Shown here piece after piece: positions 13,004 to 19,945 of a stretch of DNA of 21,048 bases (positions are counted from its first letter, which is position 1; every line of letters starts with the position of its first letter). The stretch spans positions 1 through 21,048 of the forward strand of contig DAHVOT010000009.1 in NCBI GenBank assembly GCA_027318675.1. Reading direction: 5' to 3'. This DNA is from an archaeon. Its GTDB lineage: Archaea > Nanobdellota > Nanobdellia > Pacearchaeales > GW2011-AR1. The position numbers and the translations under genes were made by a program. Under the pieces are notes generated by a model. The model saw only the letters and a list, made by a program, of their open reading frames with translations, searched no databases and was not told the origin of the DNA.

Positions 13004-13561
13004 TTATTTATAGTTTTTAAGAGCAGTTTTTACATTCTTTAGAAGTTGTTCCATACTATCTTCTAATTGCTGTTTGTTTTTTGTTCCTGTACATACTAAT
13101 TTTCCGTTTGAGAAAAGAAGGAATGTTGCTGTCGGTTCAATTAATTTGTATACTAAACCCGGAAATTGTTCTGGTTCATATTCTGTGTTTTCCATCTCTA
13201 AAGCAAGGAAATTAAGATTTAATTTTAACTCGATGCTTCCAGATGCAACTATATTTTGAACAGTTATTTTTGGTTTTCCTGTAATGTTTACACTTATTTT
13301 CTTAAGTTGCTTTATTACAGCATCTATTACTTCTCTTACTTGAGTTAAAGACTTTGTACCTGTACACACGAGATTTCCTGAAGAAAAAACTAGGACTGCA
13401 GATTTAGGTTCTTTTATTCTTAAAACCAAACCTGGAAATGTCTCTGGATTATATTCTGTGTTTGGCTGGGTTCTTGCTAATTTTGTTAAAGGAACAGGTT
13501 TTCCTAAAGAAGCAGTTGCTACAATATTTTGTATTTTGTAATTGCTTTGTCCTTGTGCCAT
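13004..13561 (-). CDS. tbp: TATA-box-binding protein TBP
   Basis: TBP, the general transcription factor that bends promoter DNA and recruits TFB and RNA polymerase. 185 residues in two direct repeats of about 80-90: IQNIVATASLGKPV...TEYNPETFPGLVLRI...FSSGNLVCTGTK (10-70) and VQNIVASGSIELKL...TEYEPEQFPGLVYKL...FSNGKLVCTGTK (101-161). Both stirrups carry the paired FPGLV and LVCTGTK motifs. Many archaeal TBPs have an acidic C-terminal tail; this one ends in basic NYK. The start is supported by a TATA element at 13590-13599; a second TATA lies between it and the ATG. Confidence 0.97.
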   Translation of the reverse strand: MAQGQSNYKIQNIVATASLGKPVPLTKLARTQPNTEYNPETFPGLVLRIKEPKSAVLVFSSGNLVCTGTKSLTQVREVIDAVIKQLKKISVNITGKPKITVQNIVASGSIELKLNLNFLALEMENTEYEPEQFPGLVYKLIEPTATFLLFSNGKLVCTGTKNKQQLEDSMEQLLKNVKTALKNYK

Positions 13562-13570
13562 TTTAATGAT

Positions 13571-13599
13571 TTATAAAGAGAAAATGGGTTTATAAAGGT
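13571..13599 (-). promoter_or_regulatory. tandem TATA elements upstream of tbp
   Basis: Two CTTTATAAA-like elements on the minus strand, near 13570-13578 and 13590-13599. The distal one (33 bases from ATG 13561) suits a transcript start with a leader of about 8 bases. The proximal one is only about 12 bases from the ATG, too close to direct a full-length mRNA, so TBP bound there might compete with initiation. Confidence 0.4.
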
Positions 13600-13632
13600 T
13601 TTTAAGTAGTTCGTCGGTTGTTCGAGGTAGAT

Positions 13633-14718
13633 TTATTTCTTCTTAAAATTTTTATTTATATAATCAATAAGTTCACTTCCTTTTATCTGCACACTTGAAG
13701 GTCCTGTTCGTATATAAAATTCTTCTTCATCTATTGGAGATTTTATAAATACAGGAGTATCACTTTTTTCACAATTTATTATTAATAATGTTTTATTTTC
13801 TATTTCACTGAATTTGAAACTTATTAAACTGAAAAATTTCTTCCCTATTTTTGTTTTTAGTATATTTGTAAGATGAAGAGAGTAGGCATCTTTATTCTGG
13901 AATTTGTCTTTTTCTATGCCCATTATTTCTCCTGAATCTGATGTTCCTATTATGAGCGTTCCTCCTTGAGAATTCATAAATGCTGCAATTGTCTTTAGTA
14001 CAGAGTATTCTATTTTTCTGTCTATTTCATTTGTATAGAGATTTGTTCTTAATGTTGATTTAAATTCTAGGTTTTCATTTTCTCCTCTTTTTATTAGAGT
14101 TAAAATTTCTTTTTTTATTTCTTCTGATTTATCAAATAAAACTGGATTTTTTTCAGTTATTTTTGTTACAATATTGCCAATTATTCTTAGATGGTATTTC
14201 ATGTATATATATCCAATTACAGAAGAGATAAATGCCCCAATAATTACAAAACTCATTGTCTGCATAGAATAAGTATACAAATCTGAAGAGAGGGGTTGAT
14301 TTAAAATTAATTTAAGATAATACTTTGCTATTTCTATAATAAATCCAAGAGAAACAGCAAAAGTGAATGAAAAGATTGTTATTAGAAGATAATTCTTTTT
14401 TATTTGGTGTGAAGAATAAAGCATTGAAAGAACCATAAATCCTATTATTGCTATTGCTACTCCAAAAATTATTGGAGTTATAATTCCCCCAGCTTTTCCT
14501 AAGAATATTGTGATTATGGAGAATGCAAGGATAATCCACTCAAATTCAGAAGGTATTTTTATCTCATATTTTTTTACTACTTGAGGTGCAAATACTAATA
14601 TTAGCAGAAAAATGTTCGTTGAAACTAAATGCCAAAGGTGATTTGAAATGCCGTTTATTATAGAGATTATTAAAATTAATTTTATTGAAAGTAAGAGGTA
14701 TTTTTTTGTTTCAGACAT
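13633..14718 (-). CDS. membrane protein with C-terminal AlbA_2/Schlafen-like domain
   Basis: 361 residues. The N-terminal 175 hold about six hydrophobic segments (near 8-25, 33-48, 60-75, 78-100, 110-130 and 152-174), so it should sit in the cytoplasmic membrane. After a linker (178-207), residues 208-350 match the AlbA_2 (Schlafen AAA_4) domain: RGENENLEFKST (211-222), AAFMNSQGGTLIIGTSDSGEIMGI (245-268, cited by its ends AAFMNS and GEIMGI), the strand LLIINCEKSDTPVFIK (311-326) and FYIRTGPSSVQIKG (334-347). In soluble relatives this domain is linked to nucleic-acid binding or RNase activity, and Glu218 in LEFK lies where Schlafen-type acidic residues sit. Membrane tethering and the RNA or DNA target are unresolved. 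It follows the TSP-like gene by 32 bases and has its own TATA-like element near 14744-14752. Confidence 0.85.
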   Translation of the reverse strand: MSETKKYLLLSIKLILIISIINGISNHLWHLVSTNIFLLILVFAPQVVKKYEIKIPSEFEWIILAFSIITIFLGKAGGIITPIIFGVAIAIIGFMVLSMLYSSHQIKKNYLLITIFSFTFAVSLGFIIEIAKYYLKLILNQPLSSDLYTYSMQTMSFVIIGAFISSVIGYIYMKYHLRIIGNIVTKITEKNPVLFDKSEEIKKEILTLIKRGENENLEFKSTLRTNLYTNEIDRKIEYSVLKTIAAFMNSQGGTLIIGTSDSGEIMGIEKDKFQNKDAYSLHLTNILKTKIGKKFFSLISFKFSEIENKTLLIINCEKSDTPVFIKSPIDEEEFYIRTGPSSVQIKGSELIDYINKNFKKK

Positions 14719-14750
14719 ACTAATTTGAAAACTAAAAACTATTTATACTT

Positions 14751-15335
14751 TTATTTTGGCCAGTATTTTTCAGGGAATTTTTCTGAATATTCATCTTCTT
14801 CTTGAGGTTTATTTGTGTTTTTTGGTTTTTTTTCAGATTTAAAATTGTGAGTTTGGTCTGAACCATAATATTGTTCTATTTCTGAAGGGTAATTAGGGTC
14901 GTTTTTATAATGTTTATCTTTTGCTTTTGGGTTTTCTTTATACTTGGGTTTTTTTCTGAATATTCTTTTTATTAAATATAAAGATAATTGAAATGCTGCA
15001 AAAATTAATATTCCAATTAATATGGGGACAATTATATTTTTTCTTTCGCACGCTTGAGTTAATTCTGGCCTTGATTCAATTGTTCCGCAGTTATTTAAAT
15101 CCGTACATGTTCTTGTTCTTATTCCTTCTTTTGGACATTTTTCAGGAAAAAATTCTGAGCATTTCCAGTTAGGGGTACAATTTCCATCTTCTGTTGCATT
15201 CCCAGTTATATTTGTGTTTTTTAAGATTAACAGCACTGTAATTGTCAAGAGAATTATTACGAATGAAATAATTATTATCTTTTTCTTTAATTCTTTAAAT
15301 GATTTTTTTTCTTTTACCTTTCCTCTTTTTTTCAT
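14751..15335 (-). CDS. two-pass membrane protein with thrombospondin-like cysteine module
   Basis: 194 residues. A basic N-terminus leads into TM1 (20-39); residues 51-96 form an exported cysteine module, CTPNWKCSEFFPEKCP (53-68), then GIRTRTCTDLNNCGT (71-85) and a closing cysteine at 96. The W-x-C and RTRTC pattern resembles thrombospondin type 1 repeats, common in DPANN surface proteins. TM2 (101-122) returns to the cytoplasm, where a lysine-, proline- and acid-rich tail (123-194) looks disordered. The topology is TM, small outside domain, TM, long charged inside tail. The gene starts 17 bases after the ligase stop; a TATA-like stretch at about 15353-15363 overlaps the ligase end. No function is assigned. 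Confidence 0.82.
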   Translation of the reverse strand: MKKRGKVKEKKSFKELKKKIIIISFVIILLTITVLLILKNTNITGNATEDGNCTPNWKCSEFFPEKCPKEGIRTRTCTDLNNCGTIESRPELTQACERKNIIVPILIGILIFAAFQLSLYLIKRIFRKKPKYKENPKAKDKHYKNDPNYPSEIEQYYGSDQTHNFKSEKKPKNTNKPQEEDEYSEKFPEKYWPK

Positions 15336-15352
15336 TTTTATATAACTCGTTT

Positions 15353-17074
15353 TTATTTTAAATAATCTATGTTTTTGTTTTTTTGCTTTTGAACCTCTTC
15401 TTCAATTTCTTCTATATTTGCTATCTCAGAAAGATGTTTGTCTGGACGTAATGCAGTTATTCTTGGGAATCTTAAAGCCCATCCTGAATTGTAATTTGGA
15501 GATTGTTGGATCTCTTGATAAGTAACTGCCACTATTATTTTTGGTTTTATTTTAACATCTTTTCCTTGTTCTTTTATTATTAGAGGTTTTAACAAATCAT
15601 TTAGTTCATTGAATGAAACTCCTTCTTGTTCGTCTTTCTCTTTTATCCCTGTTCCTACTTTTCCTATTTCCAGAAATTCTGAATCTTCTTTACTTTTACA
15701 AGAAAGAATAAAGCTGCTTAACCAACCTGAGCGTTTTCCTGTTCCATATTCTGCACCTGTTATAACTAAATCTAAATCTTTTTCAGATGGTTTAACCTTT
15801 AACATATGTCCAACCCTATTTCCTGGCTGATATGCTGTTGAGAGATTTTTCATCATTACCCCTTCTTGATTATCTTTGAGTGCTTTTTTATAGAATTCTT
15901 CTGCTTTGTTTAAATCATCAGTTATTATCTGTTTTGAAGAAACAATTTTATAAGGTGTTTCTTTTATGATTTTCCTTATTGTCTGAGAACGTTTTTCAAA
16001 TGGTTCTTTGATTAATGATTTCCCATTGTAGTAAAGAATATCAAAGACATTTATTTCAATAGGAAGCTCTTCTTTTATTTTTTCAATATCATATTTTCTT
16101 CTTATTCTTTGGGAAATTGCTTGGAATGGAGTGTATTCTTTTGTTTTTTTATCGTATCCAATTGCTTCACTATCTAAAATAAATGAGTTTCCTTTAACAT
16201 ATTTTTCAACATATTCAACTGCTTCTGGGAATTGTTTAGTTACATTTTCTAGTTTTCTTGTAAATAATTTTATCTCAGCATCTTTTTTGTGAATTATTAG
16301 CCTGAATCCATCATATTTATATTCTATTGCACAAGGTTTTCCAACTGCTTTAAATCCTTCTTCAATATTTTTTGCTTTTTGTGCAAGCATTGCTTTTATT
16401 GGTTTACCTACCTCTAAACTTATTTTATCAAATTCACTTATTTTTCCTTTTTTTGAAATCAAGAATATTTCTGCTAAATCATTTGAATTGTCGATTGCTT
16501 CTTGGATTATCTTTGAGGATTCTTTATCTGAGTTAAAGAAGGCTTTTACAAGAGCCTCTCTTATTGTAGATTCTTGAATGCCTATTCTTAAATCTCCTAT
16601 GAGGGTTCTAGTAAGATAAAGAGACTCTATTGGGGAAGCAGAAGTTAATAATTCAATTATGAGAATTAATTTTTTGTCAATTGTCCCTTCTCCTTCAAGT
16701 TCTGGAAGTTTTCTTAAATTTTCAAGTACCTTTTCTGTTGTTAAATGAGATTTTGTGAATAATGTTGATTGTTTTTTGCTATGAATTAATTTTTCAGCTA
16801 CTTTTCCTAAATCTCCTATTTTTTTCCATTCTTGCACTATTTTATCGGGAGGATTTCCAGAAGCCTTTGAAATTGCTTTTATAACAAGTTGGTTGCTTAT
16901 TCCAATTTTTCTTTCATCGTAATTTGGATATATTTCACCATTTAGGAGATAGAGTACATCCTTGTCTTTTTCATGTAGATATTCAAGAAATCTTGATAAG
17001 ATGTCTATCTTTTCTAATCTTTTTGTTGTGCTTCCAAGAGATTCATAGAGTTCTGCAAGTTTACTATATAACAT
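15353..17074 (-). CDS. lig: ATP-dependent DNA ligase
   Basis: Archaeal ATP-dependent DNA ligase, sealing nicks in replication and repair. 573 residues: N-terminal DNA-binding domain (1-225), adenylation domain with motif I EYKYDGFR (251-258; Lys253 takes the AMP), motif III region (FILDSEAIGYDKK, 298-310; FDILYYNGKSL, 344-354), motif IV EGVMMKN (404-410) and motif V MLKVKP (424-429), then the OB domain (about 432-545) ending with RFPRITALRPDK (535-546). Length fits the family. ATG 17074 has a TATA-like element near 17094-17107, centred about 27 bases upstream, though it is only 38 bases after the superoxide reductase stop and read-through is possible. Confidence 0.97.
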   Translation of the reverse strand: MLYSKLAELYESLGSTTKRLEKIDILSRFLEYLHEKDKDVLYLLNGEIYPNYDERKIGISNQLVIKAISKASGNPPDKIVQEWKKIGDLGKVAEKLIHSKKQSTLFTKSHLTTEKVLENLRKLPELEGEGTIDKKLILIIELLTSASPIESLYLTRTLIGDLRIGIQESTIREALVKAFFNSDKESSKIIQEAIDNSNDLAEIFLISKKGKISEFDKISLEVGKPIKAMLAQKAKNIEEGFKAVGKPCAIEYKYDGFRLIIHKKDAEIKLFTRKLENVTKQFPEAVEYVEKYVKGNSFILDSEAIGYDKKTKEYTPFQAISQRIRRKYDIEKIKEELPIEINVFDILYYNGKSLIKEPFEKRSQTIRKIIKETPYKIVSSKQIITDDLNKAEEFYKKALKDNQEGVMMKNLSTAYQPGNRVGHMLKVKPSEKDLDLVITGAEYGTGKRSGWLSSFILSCKSKEDSEFLEIGKVGTGIKEKDEQEGVSFNELNDLLKPLIIKEQGKDVKIKPKIIVAVTYQEIQQSPNYNSGWALRFPRITALRPDKHLSEIANIEEIEEEVQKQKNKNIDYLK

Positions 17075-17112
17075 TAATAAATAATGAAGAAGATGTTTTT
17101 AATTATTCTTAT

Positions 17113-17481
17113 TTATTGATTTTCAAATTTCCACAATCCATGAAGATTGCAATATTCTCTTGCTGAAACAGGTTTGAATGAGAATTTTGCTTCTGGTTTT
17201 GAATCTGGTTTTAAGAATACTTTTGCTGTTTCTCCTGTTTCAGATGTTGCTTCAATCCACTCGATGTAATGTTCTGCTGTCATAGGGTGAGCAACTGAGC
17301 CTATCTTTACCTTTTTACCTTCAATCACAGGAACATGTTTTTCTTGAGAAGCATCGACTGTGTTTTCTTTTTGTAATTTCATAGGTTGTCCACAGCAGAT
17401 TAATACTCCTCCTCCAGCGTGTACAACTTCAACTATATTACCACATACTTCACATTTGTAAATTTCTTTTTTTTCTACCAT
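17113..17481 (-). CDS. dfx: desulfoferrodoxin / two-iron superoxide reductase
   Basis: Superoxide reductase turns superoxide into peroxide without making oxygen. 122 residues: an N-terminal desulforedoxin-like iron site with Cys10, Cys13, Cys29 and Cys30, and a C-terminal SOR domain with catalytic Glu47-Lys48-His49, GSVAHPMTAEHYIEWIE (61-77; His65 and His71) and EYCNLHGLWK (109-118; Cys111 and His114). All metal ligands of both centres are present, so it is the two-iron (class I) form. It starts 18 bases after rubrerythrin in one operon, so the peroxide it makes could be removed by its neighbour. Confidence 0.96.
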   Translation of the reverse strand: MVEKKEIYKCEVCGNIVEVVHAGGGVLICCGQPMKLQKENTVDASQEKHVPVIEGKKVKIGSVAHPMTAEHYIEWIEATSETGETAKVFLKPDSKPEAKFSFKPVSAREYCNLHGLWKFENQ

Positions 17482-17499
17482 TCTGATTATTTTTATAAA

Positions 17500-18081
17500 T
17501 TAATAATTTTCTTCTAAAATCTCGTAATAAGATTGGGGATGCTTACATGCAGGGCATTCATCTGGAGCTTCTTTTCCTTCATGGACATATCCGCAGTTTC
17601 TGCATTTCCATCTTACAACTTTTTCTTTTTTGAAAACTTTTTTATCTTCAATATTTTTAAGTAATTTCCTGTATCTTTTTTCGTGTTGTTCCTCAACTTC
17701 TGCAATCTCATGGAAGGATTCTGCAACATCTTTGAAACCTTCTTTTAATGCTATTTTTTCAAATTCAGGATAGAGTTTTCCCCATTCTTCATGTTCGCCA
17801 TTTGCAGCTGCAAGAAGATTTTCTTTAGTAGTACCTATTTTACCTGCAGGATAACTTGCTGTTATTTCAACAGGTAATCCTTGTGATTTTTCCAAATGTT
17901 TGAAGAATATTTTAGCGTGTTCTTTTTCATTATCTGCTGTTTCTGTGAATATTGCTGAAATTTGTTCGTAGCCTTCTTTTTTTGCAACAGATGCAAAATA
18001 AGTGTATCTGTTTCTAGCTTGGCTTTCACCTGCAAATGCCTTTAGCAGGTTCTTTTCTGTTTCACTTCCTTTTAATTCCAT
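17500..18081 (-). CDS. rbr: rubrerythrin
   Basis: Rubrerythrin, an NADH-linked peroxidase of anaerobes. 193 residues: a four-helix di-iron domain with Glu19, NEKEHAK (51-57), GEHEEW (95-100) and EVEEQHEKRY (128-137) supplying the carboxylates and histidines, then a rubredoxin-type domain with Cys160, Cys163, Cys176 and Cys179 in WKCRNCGY and CPACKHP. Both halves are intact. TATA at 18101-18111, 25 bases before the ATG, should drive a bicistronic rbr-dfx mRNA. Together these detoxify superoxide and peroxide, indicating an oxygen-sensitive host. Confidence 0.96.
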   Translation of the reverse strand: MELKGSETEKNLLKAFAGESQARNRYTYFASVAKKEGYEQISAIFTETADNEKEHAKIFFKHLEKSQGLPVEITASYPAGKIGTTKENLLAAANGEHEEWGKLYPEFEKIALKEGFKDVAESFHEIAEVEEQHEKRYRKLLKNIEDKKVFKKEKVVRWKCRNCGYVHEGKEAPDECPACKHPQSYYEILEENY

Positions 18082-18100
18082 AATTATAGAATAGGTGAGG

Positions 18101-18111
18101 GGTTTAAATAT
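18101..18111 (-). promoter_or_regulatory. TATA box of the rbr-dfx operon
   Basis: TATTTAAACC core on the minus strand, followed by CCCTCACC; centred 25 bases before ATG 18081. It abuts the stop codon of the gene upstream. Confidence 0.6.
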
Positions 18112-18112
18112 A

Positions 18113-18421
18113 TTATGTAGAACTGTTATAACTTAAAATTTCATTGATTTTCTCTTGATTTAGTATGTCATATTTTCCTGTCCAACCCTTTATTTTTCCT
18201 GTACCTTTTGGATTACCTATTGCCCAAATATTTTCTCTTTTTACGAATTCAGCTAGAGATTTATATCCATATAAAAAATGAACTAATACTTGTATTATTG
18301 ATTTTTTGTCTTTGTAAATTTGAGTTATATTACTTACTATTAGTTCAGTTGGTTCCCCCCCATTGTAATTAAATCCAAATGCAATATAATCTCCTTTAGC
18401 GAGTTCATCTATAGATTTCAT
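18113..18421 (-). CDS. hypothetical protein, 102 aa
   Basis: Family not recognised. Strand-rich start (GDYIAFGFNYNGGEPTELIV, 10-29), a central strand-helix segment (SIIQVLVHFLYGYKSLAEFV, 41-60), glycine- and lysine-rich loop (GNPKGTGKIKGWTGKYDI, 69-86) and a final helix. It may be a small beta-barrel nucleic-acid binder, but this is inference. No cysteine or membrane segment. TATA-like TTCTTAAAAATAAA near 18443-18455 is about 26-28 bases before the ATG. It lies between L15e and the rbr promoter on the same strand. Confidence 0.72.
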   Translation of the reverse strand: MKSIDELAKGDYIAFGFNYNGGEPTELIVSNITQIYKDKKSIIQVLVHFLYGYKSLAEFVKRENIWAIGNPKGTGKIKGWTGKYDILNQEKINEILSYNSST

Positions 18422-18477
18422 ATATTTTTGATAGATATTTTATTTTTAAGAATTGTTATATTAAACTAAATATGTAT

Positions 18478-19137
18478 TTATCTATGTAGAATGTATCTTC
18501 TTCCAGAAGGAGGATTTGGTTTTTGTCCAGCTCTTCTACTTGGCCTGTTTTTGTTTGTTGGAGATTTATCTCTTAATCCTCTTGATTTCTTAGCAGAGCT
18601 TGTAAGTCCTCTTAATGATCTGTCTTTGTTTGTTCCCTTACATATCCAATTTATTGTTGGATCATTCTTTATTTCTGGTCTTTGAGGATCTACGCAGATT
18701 ACCTCATAGAAATAATTTATTCCATCTTTTCCTATTTCATAAGAATTTAATATTTCAAGATTAGTATATTTATTAGCCACTCTTTGTTCTGCAATCCATT
18801 TGTAAGACATCTTTAGGTTTTTTCTTGTGTGCATTCTTTTACCTCTTCTTCCTTTTACAGGTCTTGGTCTTTTGTGGCCTCCTCTTTTAACTCTTACTCT
18901 TATAACTACGAATCCTTTTTTGTCTTTATATCCTAATGCTCTTGCCCTGTCTAATCTTAGAGGTTTTTCAACATTTACTTGAGCAGGACCTTCTCTCCAT
19001 TCTTCCATTCTTTTCATAAGAACTTTTGAATCTGGTTTTTTCCAAGCTTGTTTAATATAATGATACATTCCATGAACGCTTTTTTGAGGTTCTTGGTTTG
19101 TTTGCTTCTTAATTTCTTTTGGTTTCTTTTCTGCCAT
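18478..19137 (-). CDS. rpl15e: 50S ribosomal protein L15e
   Basis: L15e, a large-subunit protein shared by archaea and eukaryotes. 219 residues; the family core begins at about residue 20 with SVHGMYHYIKQAWKKPDS and goes on through RLDRARALGYKDKKGFVVIR (61-80), KRPRPVKGRRGKRMH (89-103) and the basic C-terminus with LRGLTSSAKKSRGLR. The first 19 residues are an extra lysine- and glutamine-rich extension. It is strongly basic, as expected. TATA at 19158-19168 lies 26 bases before the ATG, giving a leaderless mRNA; the gene is divergent from dut. Confidence 0.96.
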   Translation of the reverse strand: MAEKKPKEIKKQTNQEPQKSVHGMYHYIKQAWKKPDSKVLMKRMEEWREGPAQVNVEKPLRLDRARALGYKDKKGFVVIRVRVKRGGHKRPRPVKGRRGKRMHTRKNLKMSYKWIAEQRVANKYTNLEILNSYEIGKDGINYFYEVICVDPQRPEIKNDPTINWICKGTNKDRSLRGLTSSAKKSRGLRDKSPTNKNRPSRRAGQKPNPPSGRRYILHR

Positions 19138-19157
19138 GGATATTTTAGAAAAAGTTC

Positions 19158-19168
19158 ATTTAAAAAGC
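19158..19168 (-). promoter_or_regulatory. TATA box of rpl15e
   Basis: GCTTTTTAAAT on the minus strand, centred 26 bases before ATG 19137. Confidence 0.55.
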
Positions 19169-19221
19169 TTGAGGTTTGGGGTTTAGATGTTTTTTATTTG
19201 GAGCACTTATTTAGCAGAACA

Positions 19222-19230
19222 ATTTATAAA
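19222..19230 (+). promoter_or_regulatory. TATA box of dut
   Basis: ATTTATAAA centred 27 bases before ATG 19253. Confidence 0.65.
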
Positions 19231-19252
19231 GTCCAGTGATTTTTTTTAGTTT

Positions 19253-19783
19253 ATGAAAAAGAGTGTTGTTAAAAAAACAGTTGAAGTTAAAAAAGAGAAG
19301 AAAATGAAGTCTGAAGTAAATCTTAATTTTCTTAAAATATCTAAAGATGCAGAAGCTCCAGAATATGCTTTGAATACAGATGCAGGTTTTGATTTAAAGG
19401 CTCTTGAAAATGTAAGTATATTTCCTTTTGACCAGAAAAAAGTTAGCACAGGAATTGCAATAGAGGTTCCTGAGGGATATGTGGGGATTGTTAGAGATAG
19501 AGCAGGGATTGTTCAGAAAATGAATGTTCATACTGTTGCTGGAACTTTTGATAGTGGGTTTAGAGGAGAAGTTTCAATAATGCTTGTGAATATGAATGAT
19601 AAAACAGTTGAAATTGAAAAAGGAATGAGGATAGCTCAAATAATCTTAGTTCCAATTGTTAAGGCAAAAATAACTGAAGTGAAAAAACTTTCTTCAACTG
19701 AAAGAGGAGATAAGGGCTTTGGTTCTACAGGTATGAAAGAGATTATAAGAGAATTGAATAAGATTTCTAAAAAAGGAGTTTAG
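19253..19783 (+). CDS. dut: trimeric dUTPase
   Basis: dUTP pyrophosphatase: turns dUTP into dUMP, keeping uracil out of DNA. 176 residues with a basic N-terminal extension (1-20), then the five motifs: 1 DAGFDLKA (43-50), 2 RDRAGIVQK (81-89), 3 GTFDSGFRGE (97-106) with catalytic Asp100, 4 KGMRIAQI (123-130) and 5 RGDKGFGSTG (151-160). Two positions differ from the usual pattern: motif 2 has Ala84 where Ser is normal, and motif 3 has Phe103 for the usual Tyr. The TATA spacing favours ATG 19253 over the internal Met18, where the core would begin. Confidence 0.95.
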   Translation: MKKSVVKKTVEVKKEKKMKSEVNLNFLKISKDAEAPEYALNTDAGFDLKALENVSIFPFDQKKVSTGIAIEVPEGYVGIVRDRAGIVQKMNVHTVAGTFDSGFRGEVSIMLVNMNDKTVEIEKGMRIAQIILVPIVKAKITEVKKLSSTERGDKGFGSTGMKEIIRELNKISKKGV

Positions 19784-19807
19784 GTAACTTTTATAAAAAG
19801 TAATAAA

Positions 19808-19899
19808 TGAGGCTGCACAGATTTGAACTGTGGACCCCGGCCTTTCTGATGTATGAACTATATCAGAGCCGTGCTCTAACCAGACTGAGCTACAGCCTC
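19808..19899 (-). tRNA. tRNA-Ile (GAT) with a 17-base intron
   Basis: The 92-base gene reads on the minus strand: acceptor GAGGCTG/CAGCCTC (7 perfect bp), D arm GCTC/GAGC, anticodon stem CGGCT/GGCCG, variable loop GGGTC, T arm CACAG-TTCAAAT-CTGTG, discriminator A. Removing 17 bases after position 37 leaves the anticodon loop CTGATAA, with anticodon GAT, and a normal 75-base tRNA. CCA is not encoded. TATA at 19923-19934 is about 29 bases upstream. Confidence 0.95.
19844..19860 (-). other. archaeal tRNA intron at 37/38 with a bulge-helix-bulge site
   Basis: Intron TAGTTCATACATCAGAA. Bases 32-35 (CTGA) pair with TCAG in the intron, forming the 4-bp central helix; the two 3-base bulges are TAT (cut after TA) and AAA (cut after AA). 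This is the standard target of the archaeal splicing endonuclease at the canonical position. Only a short 2-bp inner stem seems possible. Confidence 0.9.
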
Positions 19900-19922
19900 A
19901 TTACACTTTTTAGAAAAGTAAT

Positions 19923-19934
19923 CTATTTATAAGT
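19923..19934 (-). promoter_or_regulatory. TATA box of tRNA-Ile
   Basis: ACTTATAAATAG on the minus strand, centred about 29 bases before the tRNA 5' end. Confidence 0.6.
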
Positions 19935-19945
19935 TTTGTGAGTTA

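Larger units (their letters stand above)
19785..19922. repeat. imperfect 20-base direct repeats flanking tRNA-Ile
   Basis: 19785-19804 and 19903-19922 agree at about 15 of 20 positions, sharing ACTTTT, then AAAAGTAAT. They bracket the tRNA gene. Each copy is also partly palindromic (ACTTTT/AAAAGT), so they may act in transcript ends rather than mark an insertion. Confidence 0.3.

Noticed and set aside
14312..14539. 75-codon frame within the AlbA_2 gene
   Set aside because: It is an out-of-frame shadow of the membrane segments; the main frame is intact.
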